Shown: positions 15,919 to 24,479 of the stretch, one piece after another
Numbering within the stretch: the stretch's first letter is position 1
Layout of the letters: each line of letters starts with the position of its first letter
Assembly (NCBI GenBank): GCA_958446835.1
Contig: CAUCXT010000016.1
Span: 1-60,398, forward strand
Direction of reading: 5' to 3'
Origin: an uncultured Eubacterium sp.
GTDB taxonomy: Bacteria; Bacillota; Clostridia; Lachnospirales; Lachnospiraceae
DNA length: 60,398 nucleotides
The notes under the pieces: generated by a model
Seen by the model: the letters and a program-made list of their open reading frames with translations, nothing else
Told to the model about the DNA's origin: nothing
The model's database searches: none
Position numbers and translations under genes: made by a program

Positions 15919-16977
15919 ATGTCAAAGCTTAAGGTTGCAGTGCTTTTCGGTGGACAGTCATCAGAGCATGAGGTGTCCTGCCGTTCAGCACTTACTATAA
16001 TACATAATATGGATAAGGAGCGCTATGAGCAGCTTCTTGTAGGAATCACAAAGGAAGGAAGATGGCTTTTAACCCCGAATGCGGAAGCTATTGAGGACGG
16101 AAGCTGGAAGAATGGAAGTACGGAGCTGATTCTGTCACCGGATACCACACATAAGGGCTTTATAGCTATGAAGGACGGAAGGTCTGAGGTTATAGCTGTC
16201 GATGTTGTATTTCCGGTACTGCATGGTCTGTATGGTGAGGACGGAACGGTTCAGGGAGTTCTTGAACTTGCAAAAATCCCTTATGTAGGCTGTGGCGTTG
16301 TCGCATCAGGTGTATCCATGGATAAGCTTTTTACCAAAATTATTGCTGCGACTGTTGGTGTAAAGCAGGCTAAGTATGAGGCTGTAAGACGCACAGAGCT
16401 TGAGGATATGGACATAGTTGTGGACAGAATAGAGAAGGCTTTGCCTTACCCTGTGTTTATCAAGCCTGCCAATGCAGGTTCATCCTGTGGCGTAAGCAAG
16501 GCAAAGGACAGAGAGGGTCTTGTAAAGGGCTTGAAGCTTGCCGCACAGCATGACAGAAAGATTCTTGTCGAGGAGACAATAGTCGGACGTGAGGTTGAGT
16601 GTGCCGTTCTCGGCGGTGAGAAGCCTGAGGCTTCCGGGGTCGGTGAGGTTCTTCCGGCAGGTGATGCAGCTTTCTATGACTATGAGGCGAAGTATGCCAA
16701 TGCTGATTCTAAGACAGACACACATCCTCCATTCCCGGAGGGCAAGGAGGATGAGATAAGACGTGATGCGGTTAAGATATTCAAGGCTGTAGACGGATAT
16801 GGTCTTGCAAGGGTGGATTTCTTCCTAAAAGATGATGGAACGGTTGTATTTAATGAGATAAATACACTTCCGGGATTTACTTCAATCAGCATGTATCCTA
16901 TGCTCTGGAATGAAAGAGGCGTCAATGTGACAGCTCTCATCGATAAGCTTATTGAACTTGCACTTAAGAGATTTTAG
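15919..16977 (+). CDS. ddl: D-alanine--D-alanine ligase
   Basis: This 352-aa ATP-grasp enzyme joins two D-Ala for peptidoglycan. Signatures: VAVLFGGQSSEHEVSC at the N-terminus, HGLYGEDGTVQGVLEL, PVFIKPANAGSSCGVSK and FNEINTLPGFTSISMYP. ATG 15919 is selected, 5 bases after GGAGA; the frame is open upstream to 15850 without a better site. murI follows after 9 bases, so both wall genes are co-expressed. Confidence 0.95.
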   Translation: MSKLKVAVLFGGQSSEHEVSCRSALTIIHNMDKERYEQLLVGITKEGRWLLTPNAEAIEDGSWKNGSTELILSPDTTHKGFIAMKDGRSEVIAVDVVFPVLHGLYGEDGTVQGVLELAKIPYVGCGVVASGVSMDKLFTKIIAATVGVKQAKYEAVRRTELEDMDIVVDRIEKALPYPVFIKPANAGSSCGVSKAKDREGLVKGLKLAAQHDRKILVEETIVGREVECAVLGGEKPEASGVGEVLPAGDAAFYDYEAKYANADSKTDTHPPFPEGKEDEIRRDAVKIFKAVDGYGLARVDFFLKDDGTVVFNEINTLPGFTSISMYPMLWNERGVNVTALIDKLIELALKRF

Positions 16978-16986
16978 GAGGAACGT

Positions 16987-17805
16987 ATGAGAAAGGATGC
17001 CCCGATAGGTGTGTTCGATTCGGGTGTAGGTGGTCTGACTGTTGCCAGAGAGATAATCAGACAGATACCGAATGAACGCATTGTATATTTTGGAGATACG
17101 GCGCGACTTCCGTATGGAACCAAGTCAAAGGACACGATAATACGTTATGCAAGGCAGATAGTGAATTTCCTTATGAACGAGGGAGTTAAGGCGATAGTTG
17201 TGGCGTGTAATACTGCCAGCGCCTATGCTCTTGAAGAGATTAAGGATGAGATAGAGGTTCCGATAATCGGAGTGGTCAAGCCGGGAGCAAGGACAGCGGT
17301 TTCGGTTACAAAAAATAACCGTATAGGAATAATCGCGACAGAGGGAACGATAAACAGTGGTCTTTATACAAGACTTATACATGAAGAGAATCCTGACATA
17401 GAGGTTGTCGGAAAGGCATGTCCGCTTCTTGTACCGCTTGTCGAGGAGGGTTGGCTTCATGACAGTATTACAGACCAGATACTAGAGCGCTATCTTGCTA
17501 GTCTGAAGCCTGAGAATATTGATACACTTGTACTTGGATGCACTCATTATCCGCTCCTTAGAAGCTCAATAGGAAAAATCATGGGCGATAAGGTCAATCT
17601 TGTGAATCCTGCGTACGAGACGGCACTTGAGCTAAAACGGCTTCTTGCAAAGAAAGAACTTGCCAACGTAAAGGATGTCGAGGAGCCGAGTGTCATGTAT
17701 CGCTTCTATGTGAGCGATGCGGCGGAGAAATTTAAAAACATAGCTAATATGATACTTCCGTTCGACATTGAGACAACGAAGCAGATTAATATTGATGAGT
17801 ATTAA
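16987..17805 (+). CDS. murI: glutamate racemase
   Basis: The 272-aa MurI makes D-glutamate for peptidoglycan. It shows IGVFDSGVGGLTVAREI, FGDTARLPYG, and the two catalytic cysteines in VVACNTAS and VLGCTHYPLL. It is separated from ddl by 9 bases with AGGAGG ahead of the start. A terminator follows at 17816. Confidence 0.95.
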   Translation: MRKDAPIGVFDSGVGGLTVAREIIRQIPNERIVYFGDTARLPYGTKSKDTIIRYARQIVNFLMNEGVKAIVVACNTASAYALEEIKDEIEVPIIGVVKPGARTAVSVTKNNRIGIIATEGTINSGLYTRLIHEENPDIEVVGKACPLLVPLVEEGWLHDSITDQILERYLASLKPENIDTLVLGCTHYPLLRSSIGKIMGDKVNLVNPAYETALELKRLLAKKELANVKDVEEPSVMYRFYVSDAAEKFKNIANMILPFDIETTKQINIDEY

Positions 17806-17815
17806 AAAGATGATG

Positions 17816-17860
17816 GTGTGAAGTATAAGTATGTTGGCTTAGACTTCACACATGTTTTTT
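17816..17860 (+). terminator. terminator after murI
   Basis: GTGTGAAGT (17816-17824) pairs with ACTTCACAC (17843-17851), followed by ATGTTTTTT. Confidence 0.75.
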
Positions 17861-17979
17861 CATTTATTTAATTATGGGTAGTTTGAGAATTTACACATGT
17901 GAACAGCATGAAGGATATAATATAAATTTTGTCTGCATACATGATGTTCACAACAAGTTGTTCAGAAATGAGGAATAAC

Positions 17980-18405
17980 ATGAAAGAGAATATTGTTTTA
18001 TATATTACAGGACTGCACAGTACAGGCTCAGATGATGACTCGGTGGAGATGATATACGCCGGAAAGCATTATTTCAGAAATGGAAAGCATTTTATAAAAT
18101 ATCAGGAGAGCCTTGAAGATGGTCTTATGACCGATAATATGATTAAGATTTCACCAAAAGAGGTGGAGCTTATAAAAAAAGGTCCCATGACCACTAACAT
18201 GCTGTTCACAATCGGAGAAAAGAACTTAAGCTATTATGACACTCCGTTTGGGAGCATGACAATGGGGATAGATACATCAGATATGTGCATAACTGAGAAT
18301 GATGGGGAGATGAATGTGGATATCCACTATAATCTCGAGATGAATGGGAATCATGTGGCGAAGAGCCATGTTGTTATTAAGGTTAGGGAAGAGAATCAGG
18401 AATAA
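17980..18405 (+). CDS. DUF1934 (YwiB-like) beta-barrel protein
   Basis: The 141-aa protein resembles the DUF1934/YwiB family, small lipocalin-like barrels of unknown function that commonly sit near wall and tRNA-synthetase genes in Firmicutes. Recognisable blocks are ITGLHSTGSDDDSVEMIYAG, KHFIKYQESLEDG, MLFTIGEKNLSYYDTPFGSM and VDIHYNLEMNG. ATG 17980 follows GAGGAATAAC; the frame is open back to 17929 without a ribosome site. Confidence 0.8.
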   Translation: MKENIVLYITGLHSTGSDDDSVEMIYAGKHYFRNGKHFIKYQESLEDGLMTDNMIKISPKEVELIKKGPMTTNMLFTIGEKNLSYYDTPFGSMTMGIDTSDMCITENDGEMNVDIHYNLEMNGNHVAKSHVVIKVREENQE

Positions 18406-18451
18406 ATAGTGATAGATTGGCAAAGATATATTTAGAATATGTGAATGGTGT

Positions 18452-18500
18452 AAATAACCTGATGAGAGAGAATTACTTTTGTCGGGTTATTTCTGTTTGA
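18452..18500 (+). terminator. probable terminator after DUF1934 gene
   Basis: AAATAACCTGA (18452-18462) pairs with TCGGGTTATTT (18482-18492) through 11 pairs including one G-U; the T-rich tail TTCTGTTT is short. Confidence 0.55.
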
Positions 18501-18613
18501 AGGGTTTTGTACCTTTTCAAACAAATTATGATTTGTTATAATAAAAAAGGATTATCAATATAAATAGGGGTAAAATTGCAGCTGGTAAAGGGTGTTAAAT
18601 AAGGAGAAGCAAT

Positions 18614-19972
18614 ATGGCGTCATGGAAGTTAAGAGTTGAAAATTATGGAAAAATAAAGTCTGCCGAAATAGAAATTGCTCCATTGACATTGTTCGTGGGA
18701 GATAATAATAGTGGAAAGAGTTATTTAATGTCTCTTCTGTGGGGAATAGAAAATTTAGGTGTAGGAGCTTTATTAGGAAGTGAATATCTTGAGTCTAAGG
18801 AGACGGATGAACTCAGTGAATGGCTTATCAGCCAAATGGAAACAGCTATACAGAATAAAAAGCATATTGCACCATTAGAAGATGTATCCGAAATGTTAAG
18901 CAATGTTCTTAATAAAGGTTTGGAAAAGAATAAGGATAATTTTGTGAGAAGAATCTTTAATAGTGATAATGTTTCAATTGGAAAATTATCGATAGATTTA
19001 GGTGATTTTAAAGGAAGAAGCTTGGATATTGAATTGAATGAGCAAACAGAGTTGCTATCATTATATATTGATTTAGGACAGCGTTTTTTAATTCATAGAA
19101 CTATTGTTGAAACATTGAAAGATAAAAAGTATATTAATAGTATTTTGATTCAAGTGCTGTATAAATGTATTATGGATATTAAGACTACAGAATTAGAAGC
19201 ACAGAGGATTATATATCTTCCCGCGGCAAGAACCGGTTTTATGCTTACTAAGGATATTATAAATAAGGTTGGCAGAAACAATACATTTAATTTGCCGGAT
19301 GATAGGGAGAAATTCACGCCTTTTGTCCGCCCGATTAATTATTTTCTGGATATTATGGGTGATTTGACTGTTGGACAAAAGAAAAACGAGAATTATATAC
19401 ATTTGGCGGAAGATATAGAGCATGAGATGACAGATGGAACGATTGAGTTCAGTGATATGCCAAACAAAGAGGTTATGTATGTACCGGATGGACATAAGAA
19501 GGGGATTCCTCTCAGGCTGGTTTCGGCAGTTGTGACAGAGCTATGTCCGTTAATCTTGATTTTAAAACATAGCGATAAAATAACACGTTTCTATTATGAG
19601 GAACCGGAAATGTGTCTTCACCCGCAACTACAAAGCAGGATGGGTAAAGTTATTGCAAGGATAGTAAATACCGGGATAGGTATGGTCATTACAACTCACA
19701 GCGATATAATTTTACAGCATATTAATAATATGATAAAGTTACAGAATCGCAAGGATTGTGATGAAATTTGTGATAGATTACACTATGGGAAAGAGGATTT
19801 GTTGAACTGTGACCAGGTAAGGGTGTACCAGTTAAAGGCAAGAGCAAAAGGAAAGACAGCTGTAGAAGAATTGAGCTGTGGGGAAAATGGTTTTATTGTT
19901 CCTACGTTTAATGACGCTCTTGACAGTATTATGAGCGAAGCATACGAGATTCAAGGGGACTTACATGAATAA
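18614..19972 (+). CDS. AAA15/OLD-like ATPase of a two-gene system
   Basis: This 452-aa ABC-type ATPase begins with SWKLRVENYGKIKSAEIEI and the Walker A loop GDNNSGKS (residues 29-36). A long helical insert follows (about 50-290), then the ABC signature region and Walker B YYEEPEMCLHPQLQ (near residue 325) and the TTHSD switch. This is the architecture of OLD/RecF-type ATPases in phage-defence systems such as Gabija, Septu and PARIS. No Toprim domain is attached. It overlaps the next gene by 8 bases, so the two are made together. The partner carries a nuclease-like motif. Function as a defence pair is inference from architecture. Confidence 0.78.
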   Translation: MASWKLRVENYGKIKSAEIEIAPLTLFVGDNNSGKSYLMSLLWGIENLGVGALLGSEYLESKETDELSEWLISQMETAIQNKKHIAPLEDVSEMLSNVLNKGLEKNKDNFVRRIFNSDNVSIGKLSIDLGDFKGRSLDIELNEQTELLSLYIDLGQRFLIHRTIVETLKDKKYINSILIQVLYKCIMDIKTTELEAQRIIYLPAARTGFMLTKDIINKVGRNNTFNLPDDREKFTPFVRPINYFLDIMGDLTVGQKKNENYIHLAEDIEHEMTDGTIEFSDMPNKEVMYVPDGHKKGIPLRLVSAVVTELCPLILILKHSDKITRFYYEEPEMCLHPQLQSRMGKVIARIVNTGIGMVITTHSDIILQHINNMIKLQNRKDCDEICDRLHYGKEDLLNCDQVRVYQLKARAKGKTAVEELSCGENGFIVPTFNDALDSIMSEAYEIQGDLHE

Positions 19973-20600
19973 AAGGACAGAATTTATTATCAATGAACTG
20001 CTGGTAGATAATTTTATCGAAAAAGAAACCGATGAAATTCTTCTTGAAGAGACAGAAGATACAGGTAAAAGCGCATTAAAAATACAATTGAAATCGGCTG
20101 ATAATCTCAGTATTAAGAATGTAGATAAGAAGAATACACAGATGAATTTCTTTCAGGATAGTAAAAATAAGTCACTGTATAAACGAGTTGACCATATTAT
20201 TTTTGAACAGATTTCATGTGATAAATGGAAGCTGCATTTGATAGAAATGAAATCATCTGTAGCAAACGATAAGTGGATTGATATAAAAGGAAAGTTCAGG
20301 GCAAGCTATTTAGTGGCACAGGCAATAGCAGCAATGCTGGAGTTGGACATTCAGGAAACTTATATGTATACCACTTATGAAAAGGTTTCCTTTGCTTTAT
20401 CTGAAACTATGCCGGCAGCAAGAAGACTAAAGGTTGGTGGTGAGTATGTGAAGCCGAAGGATGAATGGGACGGAACTGCATTCAGCCTGAATTTCGGAGA
20501 GAAAATAAGGTTTATTCATAAGCCGCTTCGTATGGTGAGGAACTCACAGGGGATATTGACGGGTGAAAGAACTTTTAATCTTTGGTTTGATAAGGTTTAG
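19965..20600 (+). CDS. putative PD-(D/E)XK-like effector partnered with the ATPase
   Basis: I do not recognise this 211-aa protein by name. The segment D76 (RVDHIIFE) ... E94-M-K96 (LIEMKSS) has the spacing and hydrophobic strand context of a PD-(D/E)XK nuclease core. There is no signal peptide or membrane segment. It begins 8 bases inside the ATPase gene, which argues for a stoichiometric complex. A nuclease effector gated by an OLD-like ATPase is the most economical reading; an inactive structural partner is also possible. Confidence 0.55.
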   Translation: MNKRTEFIINELLVDNFIEKETDEILLEETEDTGKSALKIQLKSADNLSIKNVDKKNTQMNFFQDSKNKSLYKRVDHIIFEQISCDKWKLHLIEMKSSVANDKWIDIKGKFRASYLVAQAIAAMLELDIQETYMYTTYEKVSFALSETMPAARRLKVGGEYVKPKDEWDGTAFSLNFGEKIRFIHKPLRMVRNSQGILTGERTFNLWFDKV

Positions 20601-20623
20601 TACGTAAGTTGAAAATAAAATAG

Positions 20624-20651
20624 TTGAATTTTTCCACAAAAATGTTAAAAT
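20624..20651 (+). promoter_or_regulatory. promoter candidate of the 188-aa membrane protein gene
   Basis: TTGAAT (20624-20629), 16-base spacer, TAAAAT (20646-20651), 36 bases before the start codon. Confidence 0.45.
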
Positions 20652-20687
20652 ATATGAGTATGACATTTTTACATAGGGAGGTACACT

Positions 20688-21254
20688 ATGCCAGCTTGGT
20701 TAATAGTAATTCTGTCCATTCTTGCGGTGGTGCTTGTAGCATTTATCGTTCTTCTGATATTGGGCGGCAGATTACAGAAAAAGGCTAATTCACAGCAGGA
20801 GGCACTTGCCAGCGCAGCGCAGACAGTCTCAATGCTGATTATTGACAAAAAGAAATTGAAAATTTCGGAAGCGAATCTTCCGAAGGTAGTAACGGATCAG
20901 GTTCCTAAGTACGCACGCCGTGCTAAGTTCCCAATCGTTAAGGCAAGAGTTGTAGGCGGCGGAAGCAAGCCTATGAATCTTATTGCAGATGCAGCAGTTT
21001 TTGATATTCTTCCGGTAGGTAAGGAATGTAAGGTAGTAGTCAGCGGTATCTATATCACAGAGATTAAGAGTGTCCGCGGCGGCGTTATCCCTGCTCCACC
21101 TAAGAAGAAGGGTCTTGCGGGACTTATGCAGAAGGCTTCAAGAAAGGCTAAGGATTCCACCAAGGAAGACACTAAGTCCGCGAAGGACAAGTCTGCTAAG
21201 ACAGATAAGAATGCAGCGGCAGACAATGGCAGGAAGGCTAAGAAGAGTAAGTAA
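20688..21254 (+). CDS. single-pass membrane protein with lysine-rich tail
   Basis: The 188-aa protein has one N-terminal membrane helix (WLIVILSILAVVLVAFIVLL, residues 4-23), a compact cytoplasmic domain (ANLPKVVTDQVPKYARRAKF ... CKVVVSGIYITEIKSVRGG) and a C-terminal tail of ~50 residues that is almost wholly Lys, Ala, Asp and Ser. The tail could bind nucleic acid or acidic membrane lipids. I do not know a function; it has its own promoter and a strong terminator, so it is a stand-alone, probably well expressed gene. Start ATG follows AGGGAGG. Confidence 0.72.
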   Translation: MPAWLIVILSILAVVLVAFIVLLILGGRLQKKANSQQEALASAAQTVSMLIIDKKKLKISEANLPKVVTDQVPKYARRAKFPIVKARVVGGGSKPMNLIADAAVFDILPVGKECKVVVSGIYITEIKSVRGGVIPAPPKKKGLAGLMQKASRKAKDSTKEDTKSAKDKSAKTDKNAAADNGRKAKKSK

Positions 21255-21298
21255 GAATGTAGGACATGTCTTAGCGCAGAATAATATTAAGCAGAATG

Positions 21299-21343
21299 AA
21301 TAAGCTCATGCACATTGCATAAATGTGTGTGGGCTTATTTTTT
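21299..21343 (+). terminator. terminator of the membrane protein gene
   Basis: AATAAGCTCATGCACA (21299-21314) pairs with TGTGTGTGGGCTTATT (21324-21339) with G-U pairs and one mismatch, followed by T-run. Confidence 0.75.
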
Positions 21344-21464
21344 ATATTAACCGGCAGTTAAAAAAGATGATTTTCGTTAGCAACTATTCCTTCGATAATG
21401 CTGGTATATTGTAAGCATAAAGTCGGGAGGAAAAATGAGCTGATACAGTTCATTGTGGTTGAGT

Positions 21465-23102
21465 ATGAAAATAATAAAAGAAATTATTCGTTTTACCTTT
21501 AAATTCATCAAACAATATCAATTCAAAATTATGTGCTATCTGGCTGCGGGAACGGTACTTTATCTGATTACATCGATAATACCGCTGATAGTCGGGGCAT
21601 TTATTGACGCTTTTGCCGGCAGTATTGATATAGCAAATGTATTGAAGCTGTGCCTTATATTCCTTGTTCTCAGTATAGTACAGGTGGTTCTGTGCTACTA
21701 TGTGAAGGTTGAGGGAACGCGGATATGCACCGGTGCTTCTAACAAGATGAAAGCAGATTTCTTTTTACATCTGCAGAAGGTGTCGCCGCTGAAAAACAAG
21801 ATTGATGACCCGGCGGCACTTGCGGACAGGGTGAACAATGAATGTGAGTATCTTATAATGTTTCTGTGCAATCTGGGTATGCAGTTTCCGGGAAAATGTG
21901 TGGGAACCGCAGTCATATTCGTATATATAGCGTTAAAAAGCCTGCCGCTTGCGATTGTGGTTTTACTTGTGATTCCGGTGTTGATATTTTTTCATAAAAA
22001 AACGCGGGACGTGATATATGAGACAAGCTTTGAATGTGAGAAAGCAAGAAATCATTTCTTTTCGATAATGTATGAGCAGCTTGGACAGATGCGGCTTGTG
22101 AGGACACACGCGATTTTTGAATTTATGCACAATCGTATATTGGGCGCGGGTAATGCACTTCTTAAGACTAATGTCAGACAGGAAAAAAAGACGTTCAAAT
22201 ACTCTCTGTTTGGTCAGAATACGGATATTTTTCTGAAAATATTTTTATTTATTTTTGGTGGAATGGCTTTAATTAAAGGAAAAATCACCATTGGCACGTT
22301 CACGGTTTTATACACCTATCTGGGTATTCTGAGTGATGATTTGTCTTATTTTATCAATGTAAGTCAGGAGGCGTACCAGTACAAAGCCTTTCTTGATAGA
22401 TTAAAGGAGATAGATGCCAAGGAAGAGGAAGTATGTGGCAAGGAGAAAATAAATAAGATAGATATAATTAATATAAATGACATGAGTTTCAGCTATGCTC
22501 CGGGAAATACATTGTTTAATGCCTACAGTAAAACCTTCGCGAAAGGAAAATTATACTGTCTGGTTGGGGACAATGGGGCGGGAAAGTCGACGCTCATAAA
22601 AAATATACTTGGGCTTTTCGTAGATACAACAGGCAGGAATGTGAGCTATGACGGAAAAAAGCTGTGCGACATAGATATCTATGATGCGCGAAAAAGGCTT
22701 ATAGGTGTCTGTGAACAGGAGCCCGACATGCTTGACGATACGCTGTACAATAATCTATTATATTGTGAAGATGAGAGCATTGACATGGAGCGTTTTAAGA
22801 GCATTTGTGAGCAGCTTGATTTGTTTCAGGATGTGTTCCCGGATACGGAATTCAGTGACATTATGACGCGGAATGCGACGGAGCTTTCGGGAGGACAGAA
22901 GCAGAAATTCGCGCTTGCGCGGGCGATATACAAAAATCCAAGTGTGCTGATTTTGGATGAACCGTCATCGGCGCTTGATAAGTCCGGCGTAGACAGATTA
23001 AAAGGTCTGCTTCAAAAATTAAAAACCGATAGGATAATAATTATGATTTCACATGATGAGGATATTATTAGGACTGCGGATGAGGTTGTGAGGCTGGCAT
23101 AG
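21465..23102 (+). CDS. ABC-type exporter, fused membrane and ATPase domains
   Basis: The 545-aa half-transporter has about six N-terminal membrane helices (residues 1-300) and a C-terminal ATPase with GDNGAGKST, a Q-loop, the signature LSGGQKQKFALARA and Walker B LILDEPSSALD. It should act as a dimer in export of a peptide or lipid. The start is unusual: a strong GGGAGG (21425-21430) is followed at ideal distance by ATG 21435, but the third codon of that same frame is TGA (21441). The frame then reopens through TTG 21453 to ATG 21465, which lacks its own ribosome site. Expression may thus be impaired or depend on re-initiation. The next gene is a stop-broken regulator. Confidence 0.8.
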   Translation: MKIIKEIIRFTFKFIKQYQFKIMCYLAAGTVLYLITSIIPLIVGAFIDAFAGSIDIANVLKLCLIFLVLSIVQVVLCYYVKVEGTRICTGASNKMKADFFLHLQKVSPLKNKIDDPAALADRVNNECEYLIMFLCNLGMQFPGKCVGTAVIFVYIALKSLPLAIVVLLVIPVLIFFHKKTRDVIYETSFECEKARNHFFSIMYEQLGQMRLVRTHAIFEFMHNRILGAGNALLKTNVRQEKKTFKYSLFGQNTDIFLKIFLFIFGGMALIKGKITIGTFTVLYTYLGILSDDLSYFINVSQEAYQYKAFLDRLKEIDAKEEEVCGKEKINKIDIININDMSFSYAPGNTLFNAYSKTFAKGKLYCLVGDNGAGKSTLIKNILGLFVDTTGRNVSYDGKKLCDIDIYDARKRLIGVCEQEPDMLDDTLYNNLLYCEDESIDMERFKSICEQLDLFQDVFPDTEFSDIMTRNATELSGGQKQKFALARAIYKNPSVLILDEPSSALDKSGVDRLKGLLQKLKTDRIIIMISHDEDIIRTADEVVRLA

Positions 23103-23135
23103 CAGTATAAAAAATAAAAAGGCGGCGATAAGAAA

Positions 23136-23651
23136 ATGAACAGTATTGTATCAAATCAGATAGTGACACTGAGAAAAGAGCGAAAAATGACCCAACAGGA
23201 GCTGGCAGACGCGATGAATGTCTCAACAGCGGCGGTGTGCAAGTGGGAGACAGGGAGTTCCATACCGGACATCAATACACTGTGCCGGCTGGCAGATTAT
23301 TTCAATGTTTCCGTTGATTATATTCTTGGGCGTGAGAAAAGAGCGAAAAAGTGTGTCATTTTCTGCAACAGAAAAGAATATGAAAAAAATATAAGAGACT
23401 GTGTTGCGTAACATGACCTTATCGTCCTTGCCTATATAAGTTCTGTGATGGAGTTAGAGCAATATCTGGAAAGGACACCTGAGCTTGTACCGATGGTCAT
23501 TGACTTTTCAACAGAGGAGACGGCTGCGGCATATAATAAAAAGATGGAAGAGCTGGGGGAAAGATACGGATTCAGCCTGATATCGATAAATGTTGCGGAG
23601 GAAAGCGAATTTGAGGCGGGGCTTGATGTTTATATGGGGAATTTTAAATAG
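23136..23651 (+). pseudogene. XRE-family regulator split by an in-frame stop
   Basis: One frame of 172 codons runs from ATG 23136 to 23651 but is cut by TAA at 23409-23411. The first part (91 aa) is a Cro/CI-type helix-turn-helix (IVTLRKERKMTQQELADAMNVS...CKWETGSSIPDI) ending KNIRDCVA; the second part (from GTG 23445, 68 aa) continues in the same frame with EQYLERTPELVPMVIDFSTE and reads like the same protein's C-terminal domain. The piece between, HDLIVLAYISSV, is sensible protein sequence, so a simple nonsense change is likely. The HTH half may still be made. It follows the ABC exporter by 33 bases and probably regulated it. Confidence 0.75.
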
Positions 23652-23683
23652 GTGCGGGGTTTTTAGGGGGATGAAATAAGGAT

Positions 23684-23771
23684 ATGAAGAAAATCTGTAA
23701 ATAAGTATTTCTATGATAATAGTGAGTCTATGAAGAAAAGTCTGTAAATAAGTACTTATATGATAATGGTC
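23684..23771. repeat. two tandem ~42-bp direct repeats
   Basis: 23684-23724 and 23730-23771 share ATGAAGAAAA(G)TCTGTAAATA and ATAAGTAyTTmTATGATAAT with few differences. Each contains a start codon in a short ATGAAGAAA context but no long frame. A strong hairpin follows at once. Confidence 0.7.
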
Positions 23772-23815
23772 GGCTGGTAAGCATATAAGTCTATGCTTAC
23801 CAGCCTATTTTATAT
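23772..23815. terminator. perfect 14-bp hairpin, bidirectional terminator
   Basis: GGCTGGTAAGCATA (23772-23785) and TATGCTTACCAGCC (23792-23805) are perfect complements around a 6-base loop, followed by TATTTTATATATT. It lies between convergent genes. Confidence 0.7.
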
Positions 23816-23837
23816 ATTGCAATATATTTTGTGCATG

Positions 23838-24479
23838 TCAAATTTCCTTACTATCGCCGGTACGGTAATTGAGTAATATATGGGGTTGAATATTATAACA
23901 ATACACATTAAAACAAATGCCTCTTCCGTTATCCTCAATAGATTTTGCTTCAAGCACTACGCCATGAGCTAACAGATTTTTTCCATTAAACTTTGGCGTC
24001 ACTCTATATAAGACGTGATTTCCTGTTTCTTTAATATACTTTACAATCAAATTCTCAAATGGTAACATCTGACTTATATTGAAGTATCGAGTTCCTGTTA
24101 TTATATTCTTTTCATTCTTATTCTGTCCTGTTAACTGAAAACCAATCAAGTGACAACGATTATAAAGAAACCTGCCTTTAATGCAATCGTATTTTACACT
24201 ATGCCATCCTGTAGGAATGATAGAGCTAATATTCTCCCTTTTTTTAGTAGGCAAACATTCTCTGCCAATGCATGCCAATGCCGCGCCACAGCGCTCCAGC
24301 TTGTCCAAGGTATATTGTTGAAAGCAGCTTGGCATCAAATCAGCTTTCTTAAAATACGGAATATTATTATTCAAAATTACACCATCGTAGCCCTCACAAA
24401 AATCATAAAATTTATTACTTTTTAAGCATTTCTCATCGATATAATTTGATGTAACAGTAGAATTTTTTTTTCTTTTCAT
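23838..24479 (-). CDS. DNA/RNA non-specific endonuclease (EndA/NucA-like)
   Basis: The 213-aa protein matches the beta-beta-alpha metal non-specific endonuclease family. The catalytic motif appears as YNRCHLIG (canonical DRGHLIG), followed by the Mg-binding asparagine region NIITGTRYFN and the characteristic MLPFEN block. The D of DRGH is N and G is C, as in some EndA-type members. I see no signal peptide, unlike secreted DNases, so it may act inside the cell, be exported by a non-Sec route, or be a toxin. Start ATG 24479 follows AAGGAGACAA. The gene is A+T-rich and borders an unusual A+T-rich spacer. Confidence 0.8.
   Translation of the reverse strand: MKRKKNSTVTSNYIDEKCLKSNKFYDFCEGYDGVILNNNIPYFKKADLMPSCFQQYTLDKLERCGAALACIGRECLPTKKRENISSIIPTGWHSVKYDCIKGRFLYNRCHLIGFQLTGQNKNEKNIITGTRYFNISQMLPFENLIVKYIKETGNHVLYRVTPKFNGKNLLAHGVVLEAKSIEDNGRGICFNVYCYNIQPHILLNYRTGDSKEI

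Noticed and set aside
18614..19972. Retron or RecF assignment for the ATPase
   Set aside because: No reverse transcriptase or msr/msd-like RNA is adjacent, and RecF would be ~360 aa near dnaN/gyrB.
23684..23771. Possible CRISPR or multi-copy repeat array
   Set aside because: Only two units are present, with no unique spacers between them and no cas genes anywhere in the window.
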